This document shows positions 1-6,210 of a DNA stretch of 7,493 nt, piece after piece; position 1 is the stretch's first letter; the number at the start of each line of letters is the position of its first letter. Both the position numbers and the translations under genes were made by a program. The stretch comes from Betaproteobacteria bacterium (GTDB lineage: Bacteria > Pseudomonadota > Gammaproteobacteria > Burkholderiales > Burkholderiaceae_C): positions 1 to 7,493 of the forward strand of contig VBDL01000266.1 of assembly GCA_005884255.1 (NCBI GenBank), written 5' to 3'. The notes under the pieces are model-generated. The model had not been told where the DNA came from. It made no database searches and saw only the letters and a list, made by a program, of their open reading frames with translations.

Positions 1-242
1 TGCCGGCACGCAGCCTGGTGGTCACGACGCTGGCCTGCATCGTCGGCGCCGTGCTCTATCGCTTCTTCATCGCGCTGGCGCTCAACGCCGACTTCATCGG
101 CCTGAAGGCCCAGGATCTGAACCTGGTCACCGCCGTGCTGGTCGCGCTCGCCCTGCTCGTTCCCACCTACAAGCGCAAGCTGGCCGGCCTGTGGCTCGGC
201 GCGCGCGGCACTTCGCCCACCGTCACCAAGGAGGCTCAGTAA
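1..242 (+). CDS. ABC transporter permease, C-terminal fragment (COG4120-like)
   Basis: This is the last 79 residues of a membrane protein whose start lies before the window; the open frame begins at base 3 and ends with TAA at 240-242. The visible part has two hydrophobic stretches, one around VTTLACIVGAVLYRFFIALAL and one around LVTAVLVALALLVP. They are joined by a short polar loop (FIGLKAQDLN) and followed by a basic cytoplasmic tail (YKRKLAGLW). The final transmembrane layout and the ATPase fused to its stop codon fit the permease of the ABC systems known as TrpX/TrpY/TrpZ in streptococci (COG2984/COG4120/COG1101). The assignment rests mostly on the neighbouring ATPase. The substrate cannot be read from this fragment, but family precedent and the downstream genes point to an aromatic amino acid. 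Confidence 0.8.
   Translation, partial: PARSLVVTTLACIVGAVLYRFFIALALNADFIGLKAQDLNLVTAVLVALALLVPTYKRKLAGLWLGARGTSPTVTKEAQ
228..234 (+). promoter_or_regulatory. Shine-Dalgarno site fixing the ATPase start at 242
   Basis: AAGGAGG lies 7 bases before the ATG at 242-244, inside the last codons of the permease. This near-perfect site decides for ATG 242 over a longer in-frame start at 191, which would add 17 residues unlike the family. Confidence 0.8.
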
Positions 243-1036
243 TGTTGCGCGCCCAAGGTCTCGAGATCACCTTCAACCCCGGCACGCCGATCGAAAACCG
301 GGTCCTGCGCGGTCTGGATCTGAGCATCCCCACCGGTCAGTTCGTCACCGTGATCGGCTCCAACGGGGCCGGCAAGTCGACCTTCCTGAACGCCGTCAGC
401 GGCGACCTGATGGTCGATCGCGGCACGATCCAGATCGACGACAGCGACGTCACCCACCGCTCGGCCTGGCAGCGCTCGGGTCTGGTCGCCCGGGTCTTCC
501 AGGACCCGATGGCCGGCACCTGCGAGGCGCTGACGATCGAGGAAAACATGGCGCTGGCCTGGAAGCGCGGCGCGCGGCGCGGCTTCGGCTTTTCGCTGAA
601 CCGCAAGCTGCGCGAACTGTTCCGAGACAAGCTCAGCATCCTCAAGCTCGGGCTCGAAAACCGCCTGGCCGACCGCATCGGCCTGCTGTCGGGCGGGCAG
701 CGCCAGGCCGTCAGCCTGTTGATGGCGTCGCTGCAGCCCTCGCGGATCCTGCTGCTCGACGAGCACACCGCGGCGCTCGACCCGAAGACCGCCGCGTTCG
801 TGCTCGAACTCACCGCGAAGATCGTCGAGGCCGGCAAGCTGACGGCCATGATGGTCACGCACAGCATGCGCCAGGCGCTCGACCACGGCACCCGCACCGT
901 GATGCTGCACGAGGGCCGCGTGATCCTCGACGTCGAGGGCCCCCAGCGCAAAGGCATGAGTGTCGAGGACCTGCTGCACATGTTCGAAAAGACCCGCGGC
1001 GAGAAGCTCGACGACGACAAGCTGCTGCTGGCCTGA
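242..1036 (+). CDS. ABC transporter ATP-binding protein (COG1101-like)
   Basis: A 264-residue cytoplasmic ATPase that would power the permease encoded just upstream. The ATG shares one base with the permease stop (TAATG), so the two are probably translationally coupled. All ABC motifs are present: Walker A GSNGAGKST (39-47), Q-loop Gln87 in VFQDP, signature LSGGQ (149-153), Walker B ILLLDE with catalytic Glu174, and H-loop His207 in MVTHS. The stretch VARVFQDPMAGTCEALTIEE is characteristic of the COG1101 group, whose partners are a COG4120 permease and an ABC_sub_bind lipoprotein. Members of that group have been linked to tryptophan or tyrosine uptake in Gram-positive bacteria. With phenylalanine/tyrosine catabolic genes directly downstream, aromatic amino-acid import is a reasonable inference, but the ATPase itself does not show the substrate. 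The gene ends with an acidic and basic tail. Confidence 0.93.
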   Translation: MLRAQGLEITFNPGTPIENRVLRGLDLSIPTGQFVTVIGSNGAGKSTFLNAVSGDLMVDRGTIQIDDSDVTHRSAWQRSGLVARVFQDPMAGTCEALTIEENMALAWKRGARRGFGFSLNRKLRELFRDKLSILKLGLENRLADRIGLLSGGQRQAVSLLMASLQPSRILLLDEHTAALDPKTAAFVLELTAKIVEAGKLTAMMVTHSMRQALDHGTRTVMLHEGRVILDVEGPQRKGMSVEDLLHMFEKTRGEKLDDDKLLLA

Positions 1037-1065
1037 CCCACTCCCCCGAATTCCGAAAGACCCCC

Positions 1066-2292
1066 GTGAAAGAACTGCTGAACCGTTTTGAGACCAAGGC
1101 CCCCGAGATCGTTTTCGAGTGGCACGACGCCGAGACGCCCGCGAAGGGCTGGGTCGTCATCAACTCGCTGCGCGGCGGCGCTGCCGGCGGCGGCACGCGC
1201 ATGCGCAAGGGCCTGGATCGGCGAGAGGTCGAGTCGCTGGCCAAGACCATGGAGGTCAAGTTCAGCGTCAGCGGCCCGGCCATCGGCGGCGCCAAGTCGG
1301 GCATCGACTTCGACCCCGCCGACCCGCGCAAGGACGGCGTGCTGCGGCGTTGGTACAAGGCGGTGATGCCGCTGCTCAAGACCTACTACGGCACCGGCGG
1401 CGACCTGAACGTCGACGAAGTGCACGAGGTGATCCCGATCACCGAAAGCTACGGCCTGTGGCACCCGCAGGAGGGCGTGGTCAACGGCCACTTCCTGCCC
1501 AGCGAGAGCGAGCGCATCCAGAAGGTCGGTCAGCTTCGCCTGGGCGTGGCCAAGGTCGTCGAAGACCCGCGCTACACGCCGGAGTACACCCGCAAGTACG
1601 TGGTCGCCGACCTGATCACCGGCTGGGGTGTGGCCGAATCGGTGCTGCACTACTACCGGCTGTACGGCGGCGACGTGGCCGGCAAGCGGGTCGTCGTGCA
1701 GGGCTGGGGCAATGTCGGCTCCACCGCCGCGTACTACCTGGCGCAAGCCGGCGCCCGCGTGGTCGGCATCATCGACCGCGAGGGCGGGCTGCTCAACCCG
1801 GAAGGCTTCAGCTTCGAGCAGATCCGCACGCTGTTCCTGAACAAGAAGGGCAACCAGCTGGTCGCCCCCGGCATGCTGCCGTTCGACGAGATCAATCGCC
1901 GCGTCTGGAGCGCAGGGGCGGAAGTCTTCCTGCCCTGCGCCGGCTCGCGTCTGGTGACGCAGCCGCAGGTCGAGCAGCTGATCAAGGCCGGGCTCGAGGT
2001 TGTGGCCAGCGGCGCCAACGTGCCGTTTGCCGACCGCGAGATCTTCTACGGCCCGATCTACGAACACGCCGATTCCGCGGTGGCGGTGATTCCCGACTTC
2101 ATCGCCAACTGCGGCATGGCGCGCGCGTTCGCGTTCCTGATGCAAGGCGATGTCGAGATCTCCGACGAGGCGGTCTTCGGCGACGTCTCGGCCACCGTGG
2201 CCGCGGCGCTCGAACGCTGCCATGCACGTTCCAGTGCCCGCACCGGCATCGCCCGCACCGCGTTCGAGAACGCGCTGACGCAGCTCGTCTGA
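1066..2292 (+). CDS. Glu/Leu/Phe/Val dehydrogenase family amino-acid dehydrogenase
   Basis: A 408-residue enzyme of the NAD(P)-dependent amino-acid dehydrogenase family, which oxidatively deaminates an L-amino acid to a 2-oxo acid and ammonia. The N-terminal catalytic domain has the glycine-rich RGGAAGGGTRM (36-46). The paired lysines are Lys65 (MEVKFSVSG) and Lys77 (GGAKSGI), 12 residues apart as in glutamate and leucine dehydrogenases. The acidic catalytic residue is Asp113 in GTGGDLN. The Rossmann domain has GWGNVG (213-218), with Asp237 at the end of the second strand, which favours NAD over NADP. The C-terminal part has the family-like ASGANVPF and VIPDFIANCGMA. The start is GTG at 1066, 29 bases after the ATPase stop, with only a weak upstream ribosome site. 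The sequence does not settle the substrate. Its place before hpd and in the same run as phhA suggests tyrosine or phenylalanine, giving 4-hydroxyphenylpyruvate or phenylpyruvate. Glutamate or leucine remain alternatives. Confidence 0.9.
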   Translation: MKELLNRFETKAPEIVFEWHDAETPAKGWVVINSLRGGAAGGGTRMRKGLDRREVESLAKTMEVKFSVSGPAIGGAKSGIDFDPADPRKDGVLRRWYKAVMPLLKTYYGTGGDLNVDEVHEVIPITESYGLWHPQEGVVNGHFLPSESERIQKVGQLRLGVAKVVEDPRYTPEYTRKYVVADLITGWGVAESVLHYYRLYGGDVAGKRVVVQGWGNVGSTAAYYLAQAGARVVGIIDREGGLLNPEGFSFEQIRTLFLNKKGNQLVAPGMLPFDEINRRVWSAGAEVFLPCAGSRLVTQPQVEQLIKAGLEVVASGANVPFADREIFYGPIYEHADSAVAVIPDFIANCGMARAFAFLMQGDVEISDEAVFGDVSATVAAALERCHARSSARTGIARTAFENALTQLV

Positions 2293-2329
2293 CCTGCCCA
2301 CCAACTCCCCTCGCCACAGGAACACCACC

Positions 2330-3362
2330 ATGTCCGATCTGTTCGAGAACCCCATGGGCCTGATGGGCTTCGAGTTCGTCGAGTTCGCTTCCCCCACCCC
2401 CAACGTGCTCGAACCGGTGTTCGAGCGCATGGGCTTCACCAAGGTGGCCACCCACCGGTCCAAGGACGTGGTGCTGTACCGCCAGGGCGAGATCAACTTC
2501 ATCGTCAACAACGAGCCGCGCAGCGCGGCCTCGTACTTCGCTGCCGAGCATGGCCCATCGGCCTGCGGCATGGCGTTTCGGGTCAAGAATGCACCGCTGG
2601 CCTATGCCCGCGCACTGGAGCTGGGCGCCCAGCCGATCGAGATCTCGACCGGCCCGATGGAGTTGCGCCTGCCGGCGATCAAAGGCATCGGCGGTGCGCC
2701 GCTGTACCTGATCGACCGCTTTGGCGAAGGCCAGTCGATCTACGACATCGACTTCGAATTCATACCCGGCGTCGATCGACAGCCGCAGGGCGCGGGCCTG
2801 AAGCTGATCGACCACCTGACGCACAACGTCTACCGCGGTCGCATGGCGTTCTGGGCGGCGTTCTATGAGCGGCTGTTCAATTTCCGCGAGATCCGCTTCT
2901 TCGACATCAAGGGGGAGTACACCGGCCTGACCTCCAAGGCCATGACCGCCCCCGACGGCAAGATCCGCATCCCGCTGAACGAGGAATCGTCGCGCGGCGC
3001 GGGTCAACATCGCGCTGCTCAGCGACGACCTGCCGGCCACGCTGGACGCACTGCGCAAGGCCGGCGTGCCGCTGATGACGGCGCCGCCGGCCACCTACTA
3101 CGAGATGCTCGACACCAGGCTGCCGGGCCACGGCGAGCCGGTGGCGCAGCTGCAGTCGCGCGGCATTCTGCTCGACGGCAGTACCGAGGGCGGCAAGCAA
3201 CGCCTGCTGCTGCAGATCTTCACGCAGCCGCAGCTTGGGCCCGTGTTCTTCGAGTTCATCCAGCGCAAGGGCGACGAAGGCTTCGGCGAAGGCAACTTCA
3301 AGGCGCTGTTCGAATCGATCGAGCGTGACCAGGTGCGCCGCGGCGTGCTGCAGACCGGCTGA
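2330..3362 (+). pseudogene. hpd: 4-hydroxyphenylpyruvate dioxygenase, frameshifted by an internal deletion
   Basis: HPPD converts 4-hydroxyphenylpyruvate to homogentisate with non-haem iron and O2. Translation starts at ATG 2330, 8 bases after AGGA, and gives a normal HPPD up to residue ~225 (MSDLFENPMGLMGFEFVEFA..., first iron ligand His162 in IDHLTHNVYRGRM, then IRIPLNEESSRGAG). At about 3003 the conserved protein jumps to the next frame, resuming as NIALLSDDLPATLDALRKAG. It continues through TAPPATYYEML, QSRGILLDG and VFFEFIQRKG (Glu of the iron triad) to RRGVLQTG and TGA 3360-3362. Between GAG and IALL the family normally has about 16 residues (QIEEFL...GEGIQH); here only 4 bases remain, a net loss of ~44. 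Restoring them gives ~358 residues, the length I recall for the Pseudomonas enzyme. The lost segment holds or adjoins the second iron-ligand histidine. Read without correction, the first frame ends at 3328 with ~105 meaningless residues. This is either a recent pseudogene or a sequence/assembly error. Confidence 0.93.
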
Positions 3363-3382
3363 GCCCCGGGGAGCGTCCGACC

Positions 3383-3922
3383 ATGAAGATAGACCGCATT
3401 CACCATGTCGCGTACCGCTGCAACGACGCGAAAGAAACCGTGCTCTGGTACGGGAAGATGCTGAACATGGACTTCGTGCTCGCCATCGCCGAGAACGAAG
3501 TGCCGTCGACGAGGGAACCCGACCCGTACATGCATGTGTTCCTCGACGCCGGCCAAGGCAACGTGCTGGCGTTCTTCGAGCTGCCCACGCGCCCGCCCAT
3601 GGGCCGCGACCCGAACACGCCGGCCTGGGTGCAGCACATCGCGTTCAAGGTCAAGGACCGCGCCGAGCTGCTCGCGTTCAAGGCCCATCTGGAGGCCAAC
3701 GGCGTCGAGGTGCTCGGGGTCACCGACCACGGCGTCTTCCATTCGATCTACTTCTTCGACCCGAACGGCCACCGCGTCGAGCTGGCCTGCCCCGATCCTG
3801 ACGAGGCGCGACAGCTGGCGAAGCTCGACGCGGTGAAGTGGGAGATGCTCGAGGAATGGTCGCGCACCAGACGCGCGCCCCCGCACGCCGCCTTCCTGCA
3901 CGCCAGGGAGTCGGCGCGGTGA
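3383..3922 (+). CDS. VOC-superfamily metalloprotein with extradiol-dioxygenase-like signature
   Basis: A 179-residue soluble protein with one vicinal-oxygen-chelate unit of paired beta-alpha-beta-beta-beta modules. The likely metal ligands are His8 (RIHHVAY), His85 (VQHIAF) and Glu133 (HRVEL), the 2-His-1-Glu pattern of glyoxalases and type I extradiol dioxygenases. Residues 114-133 (TDHGVFHSIYFFDPNGHRVE) fit the extradiol ring-cleavage signature as I remember it, with His116, Tyr123, Asp126-Pro127, Gly129 and Glu133. The C-terminal ~40 residues (EARQLAKLDAVKWEMLEEW) form a charged helix-like tail. The ATG at 3383 follows GGGGAG by 9 bases and comes 20 bases after the hpd stop. The gene overlaps the fumarylacetoacetase start by 4 bases. 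Being embedded in the homogentisate pathway suggests a role in aromatic-ring or pathway-intermediate chemistry. The reaction is unknown, and a glyoxalase or detoxification role is equally possible. Confidence 0.85.
   Translation: MKIDRIHHVAYRCNDAKETVLWYGKMLNMDFVLAIAENEVPSTREPDPYMHVFLDAGQGNVLAFFELPTRPPMGRDPNTPAWVQHIAFKVKDRAELLAFKAHLEANGVEVLGVTDHGVFHSIYFFDPNGHRVELACPDPDEARQLAKLDAVKWEMLEEWSRTRRAPPHAAFLHARESAR
3905..3910 (+). promoter_or_regulatory. Shine-Dalgarno site fixing the fumarylacetoacetase GTG start
   Basis: AGGGAG inside the end of the VOC gene lies 8 bases before the GTG at 3919, which overlaps the VOC stop as GTGA. It supports GTG 3919 over the in-frame ATG at 3838 and indicates translational coupling. 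Confidence 0.7.
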
Positions 3923-5202
3923 CCGGCCTCGCACTCGACGAGACGCACGCCGCGTCGCTGGCGAGCTGGGTCGAATCGGCCAACGATCCGGCCACCGATT
4001 TCCCGATCCAGAACCTGCCCTTCGGGCGTTTCCGCACCGCGGCCGACGAGCCCTGGCGCATCGGTGTGGCGATCGGCGACCAGGTGCTCGACCTCGAATC
4101 GGTCGGCCTGATCGACAGTCAGGACATGAACCGGTTGATGGCCGCCGGTGCCGCCTCGCGCCGCGCGCTGCGCCTGGCGCTGTCGCGCGGGCTGCGCCGC
4201 GGTAGCGAAGCGCATTCGCCATTCGCGGCAGGACTGCGGGCGCAGTCCGACATCGAGATGGGGCTGCCGTGCCGCATCGGTGACTACACCGACTTCTACA
4301 CCGGCATCCACCACGCGACGACGGTCGGCAAGCTGTTCCGTCCCGACAACCCCTTGATGCCGAACTACAAGTGGGTGCCGATCGGCTACCACGGCCGTGC
4401 ATCGTCCGTCGGCGTGAGCGGTCATTCGTTTCACCGGCCGCTGGGGCAGACCAAGCATGCCGACGAGGCGGCGCCCGCGCTCGGCGCGTGCCGCCGCCTG
4501 GACTACGAGCTGGAGCTGGGCGCCTTCGTCGCGGTGCCGAATGCGCTGGGCGAAGCCGTGTCGATCGGCGATGCCGAGGAGCACCTGTTCGGCCTGGCCT
4601 TGTTCAACGACTGGAGCGCGCGCGACATCCAGGCCTGGGAGTACCAGCCGCTGGGCCCGTTCCTGTCGAAGAACTTCGCCAGCACGCTCTCGCCGTGGAT
4701 CGTCACGCTGGAGGCGCTGCAGCCGTTTCGCGCCGCATTCACCCGACCCGAAGGCGATCCGCAGCCACTGCCTTATCTCGACTCGCCGGCCAACCGCGCG
4801 CACGGCGCCTTCGACATCGAGCTCGAAGTCTGGCTGCAAACGCCGGCCATGCGCGCCGCAGGCAATTCGGGCGTGCGCTTGAGCCGCTCGAACTTTCGCG
4901 ATGCGTACTGGACGCTGGCTCAGCTGGTGGCGCACCACACCGTCAACGGCTGCAACCTGCAAAGCGGTGACCTGTTCGGATCGGGCACGCTGTCGGGCCC
5001 GTTGGCAGACCAGGGCGGATCGTTGCTGGAGCTGAGCCAGGGCGGCAAGCGGCCGCTGCAGTTGTCCAACGGCGAGGTGCGCAGCTTTCTCGAGGACGGT
5101 GACCGCGTGATCCTGCGAGGCCACTGCGAGCGCCCGGGATTCCGGCGCATCGGCTTCGGCGAGTGCGCGGGCACGGTGCTGCCGGCGCCGAGGGGGGATT
5201 GA
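3919..5202 (+). CDS. fahA: Fumarylacetoacetase
   Basis: The last enzyme of the homogentisate pathway, splitting fumarylacetoacetate into fumarate and acetoacetate in the cytoplasm. From the GTG at 3919 the product has 427 residues, a normal length for the family. The N-terminal domain includes FPIQNLPFGRF (29-39). The catalytic domain has GDYTDFYTGIHHATTVGKLF, with metal ligand Asp125, Tyr127 and catalytic His132. Next come MPNYKWVPIGYHGRASS, then Glu197 and Glu199 in DYELEL. FNDWSARDIQAWEYQPLGPF has metal ligand Asp231. Lys251, and Thr357 in GSGTLSGP, match active-site positions of the mammalian enzyme. I see no missing catalytic residue. An in-frame ATG at 3838 would add 27 residues inside the VOC gene that do not resemble the family, so I reject it. 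The stop is followed 2 bases later by phhA. Confidence 0.96.
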   Translation: MTGLALDETHAASLASWVESANDPATDFPIQNLPFGRFRTAADEPWRIGVAIGDQVLDLESVGLIDSQDMNRLMAAGAASRRALRLALSRGLRRGSEAHSPFAAGLRAQSDIEMGLPCRIGDYTDFYTGIHHATTVGKLFRPDNPLMPNYKWVPIGYHGRASSVGVSGHSFHRPLGQTKHADEAAPALGACRRLDYELELGAFVAVPNALGEAVSIGDAEEHLFGLALFNDWSARDIQAWEYQPLGPFLSKNFASTLSPWIVTLEALQPFRAAFTRPEGDPQPLPYLDSPANRAHGAFDIELEVWLQTPAMRAAGNSGVRLSRSNFRDAYWTLAQLVAHHTVNGCNLQSGDLFGSGTLSGPLADQGGSLLELSQGGKRPLQLSNGEVRSFLEDGDRVILRGHCERPGFRRIGFGECAGTVLPAPRGD

Positions 5203-5204
5203 CC

Positions 5205-6107
5205 ATGCAACGCCAGTTGACCGAAATCGAAAAACACGGCGCGGCGAGCGGCCAGGCCGGCCTGGCCGCGCGCGCGGACTGGACCATCGAGCAGGGCTGG
5301 GAGCACTACACCGCCGCGCAACATGCGACCTGGAAAACGCTGTTCGAGCGCCAGACCCGGCTGCTGCCGGGCCGGGCCTGCGACGAGTTCGTGCAGGGCA
5401 TGCGCGATCTGCCGATCGGCGCCGAGCAGATCCCCGACTTCCGGCGCCTGAGCGACGTGCTGATGAAGCGCACCGGCTGGCAGGTCGTCGCCGTGCCGGG
5501 CCTGGTGCCCGACGAGGTGTTCTTCGAGCACCTTGCCCACCGGCGCTTCCCGGCCGGGCACTTCATCCGCAAGCCGCACGAGCTCGACTACCTCGAGGAG
5601 CCCGACGTCTTCCACGACGTCTTCGGCCATGTGCCGATGCTGATGAACCCGGTGATTGCCGATTACATCCAGGCCTACGGCGAAGGCGGCCTGCGCGCCC
5701 AGCGGCTCGGCAAGCTGGCCAACCTGGCCCGGGTCTACTGGTACACGGTCGAATTCGGCTTGCTGCAGCAGTCGGACGGGTTGCGAATCTACGGCGCGGG
5801 CATCGCCTCGTCGTATACCGAAAGCGTCTTCGCCCTCGACGACGATTCACCGAACCGGATCCGCTTCGACCTCGAGCGCGTGATGCGTACGCACTACCGG
5901 ATCGACGACTTCCAGGAGAGCTACTTCGTCATCGGCCACCTCGACGAATTGCTCGAACTCGCGCGGATCGACTTCGCACCGTTCTACGAACGCGCGCAGG
6001 GGCAGCCGGAGTACCCGCCGGGCCAGGTACTGGCCGACGACGCACTGGTCGCGCGGGGCACCGGTCGCTATCACGCCAACAAGCGCCGGGAGGCATCCAA
6101 TGAGTGA
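5205..6107 (+). CDS. phhA: Phenylalanine 4-monooxygenase (monomeric bacterial type)
   Basis: Hydroxylates L-phenylalanine to L-tyrosine using O2, non-haem iron and a reduced pterin, the entry step of this degradation route. The product has 300 residues and no N-terminal ACT regulatory domain, like the Chromobacterium violaceum enzyme. Iron ligands are His137 and His142 in PDVFHDVFGHVP and Glu183 in YWYTVEFGL. Other family landmarks are TGWQVVAVPGLVP (90-102), the FPAGHFIRKPHELDYLEEPD run (115-134), IYGAGIASSYTES (195-207) and YFVI (240-243). The ATG at 5205 follows the purine-rich AGGGGGGA by 6 bases and lies 2 bases after the fumarylacetoacetase stop, so coupled translation is likely. The partner pterin-4a-carbinolamine dehydratase (phhB), often adjacent in other bacteria, is not seen here. 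The end of the gene contains a second start site at 6100. Confidence 0.97.
   Translation: MQRQLTEIEKHGAASGQAGLAARADWTIEQGWEHYTAAQHATWKTLFERQTRLLPGRACDEFVQGMRDLPIGAEQIPDFRRLSDVLMKRTGWQVVAVPGLVPDEVFFEHLAHRRFPAGHFIRKPHELDYLEEPDVFHDVFGHVPMLMNPVIADYIQAYGEGGLRAQRLGKLANLARVYWYTVEFGLLQQSDGLRIYGAGIASSYTESVFALDDDSPNRIRFDLERVMRTHYRIDDFQESYFVIGHLDELLELARIDFAPFYERAQGQPEYPPGQVLADDALVARGTGRYHANKRREASNE
6088..6102 (+). promoter_or_regulatory. Ribosome-binding site and ATG without a recognisable downstream gene
   Basis: GGGAGG (6088-6093) stands 6 bases before an ATG at 6100-6102 in the last codons of phhA, giving an 8-base overlap with that gene, like the other coupled starts in this operon. The frame it opens stops after 36 codons, so this looks like the preserved start of a gene that has been lost or truncated. 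Confidence 0.5.
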
Positions 6108-6210
6108 GCGTATCGACAGGATGGAGTCACGAGCGGGGACTCAGTGCGTGCATCGAAGGGTGCCGACAAGTGGTTCGACGCACGCGATCACTTCCGGACG
6201 AAGCGGATGA
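6100..6210 (+). pseudogene. Short reading frame, possible remnant of a lost operon gene
   Basis: A 36-codon frame begins MSERIDRMESRAGTQ and ends at TGA 6208-6210, overlapping the 3' end of phhA and, on the opposite strand, the 3' end of the repressor gene. Only about the first ten codons look like plausible protein; the rest passes through the inverted repeat at 6146-6185 and matches no family I know. The good ribosome-binding site is the main reason to list it. A pterin dehydratase (phhB) or maleylacetoacetate isomerase (maiA) would be expected in this position in related clusters, but the residues do not identify either. A chance frame is also possible. Confidence 0.3.
6146..6185 (+). terminator. 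Inverted repeat between convergent genes, candidate bidirectional terminator
   Basis: GCGTGCATCGAA (6146-6157) and TTCGACGCACGC (6174-6185) form a 12-base stem with a 16-base loop and one imperfect position (A·C in the + strand RNA, G·U in the - strand RNA). It sits 38 bases after the phhA stop and 2 bases beyond the repressor stop, where a shared terminator is expected. There is no T-tract on either side, so it may act poorly, need Rho, or serve as an RNA-end stabiliser. A weaker 5-base stem GAGTC/GACTC lies at 6124-6142. Confidence 0.4.

Noticed and set aside
1037..1065. A promoter or terminator between the ATPase and the dehydrogenase
   Set aside because: The 29 bases hold no hairpin or promoter-like hexamers that I can see; read-through is the simpler view.
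1119..2363. A 414-codon + strand frame inside the dehydrogenase gene
   Set aside because: It is an Arg/Gly/Ala-rich alternate frame of a clearly recognised enzyme.
337..2586. A 749-codon open frame on the - strand across the ATPase, dehydrogenase and hpd genes
   Set aside because: It is antisense to well-identified proteins, spans several genes and their gap, and is low-complexity. Long antisense frames are expected in GC-rich DNA with strong third-position bias.
3000..3012. Programmed ribosomal frameshifting to restore HPPD
   Set aside because: There is no slippery heptamer, and even a shift into the second frame would leave about 14 conserved residues missing.
3003..3362. Second hpd fragment as an independent small VOC gene, for example from ATG 3066
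   Set aside because: Its sequence continues the C-terminal half of HPPD without a gap in homology, and no ribosome-binding site precedes 3066, so it is the tail of one broken gene.
3838..3918. Upstream in-frame ATG for fumarylacetoacetase
   Set aside because: The extra 27 residues lie within the VOC gene and do not resemble the family; GTG 3919 has a proper ribosome site and the GTGA overlap.
3098..5124. Overlapping - strand frames of 434 and 458 codons opposite hpd, the VOC gene and fahA
   Set aside because: They show no family motifs, have Arg/Ala-rich composition, and cross gene borders; they are shadows of the + strand genes.
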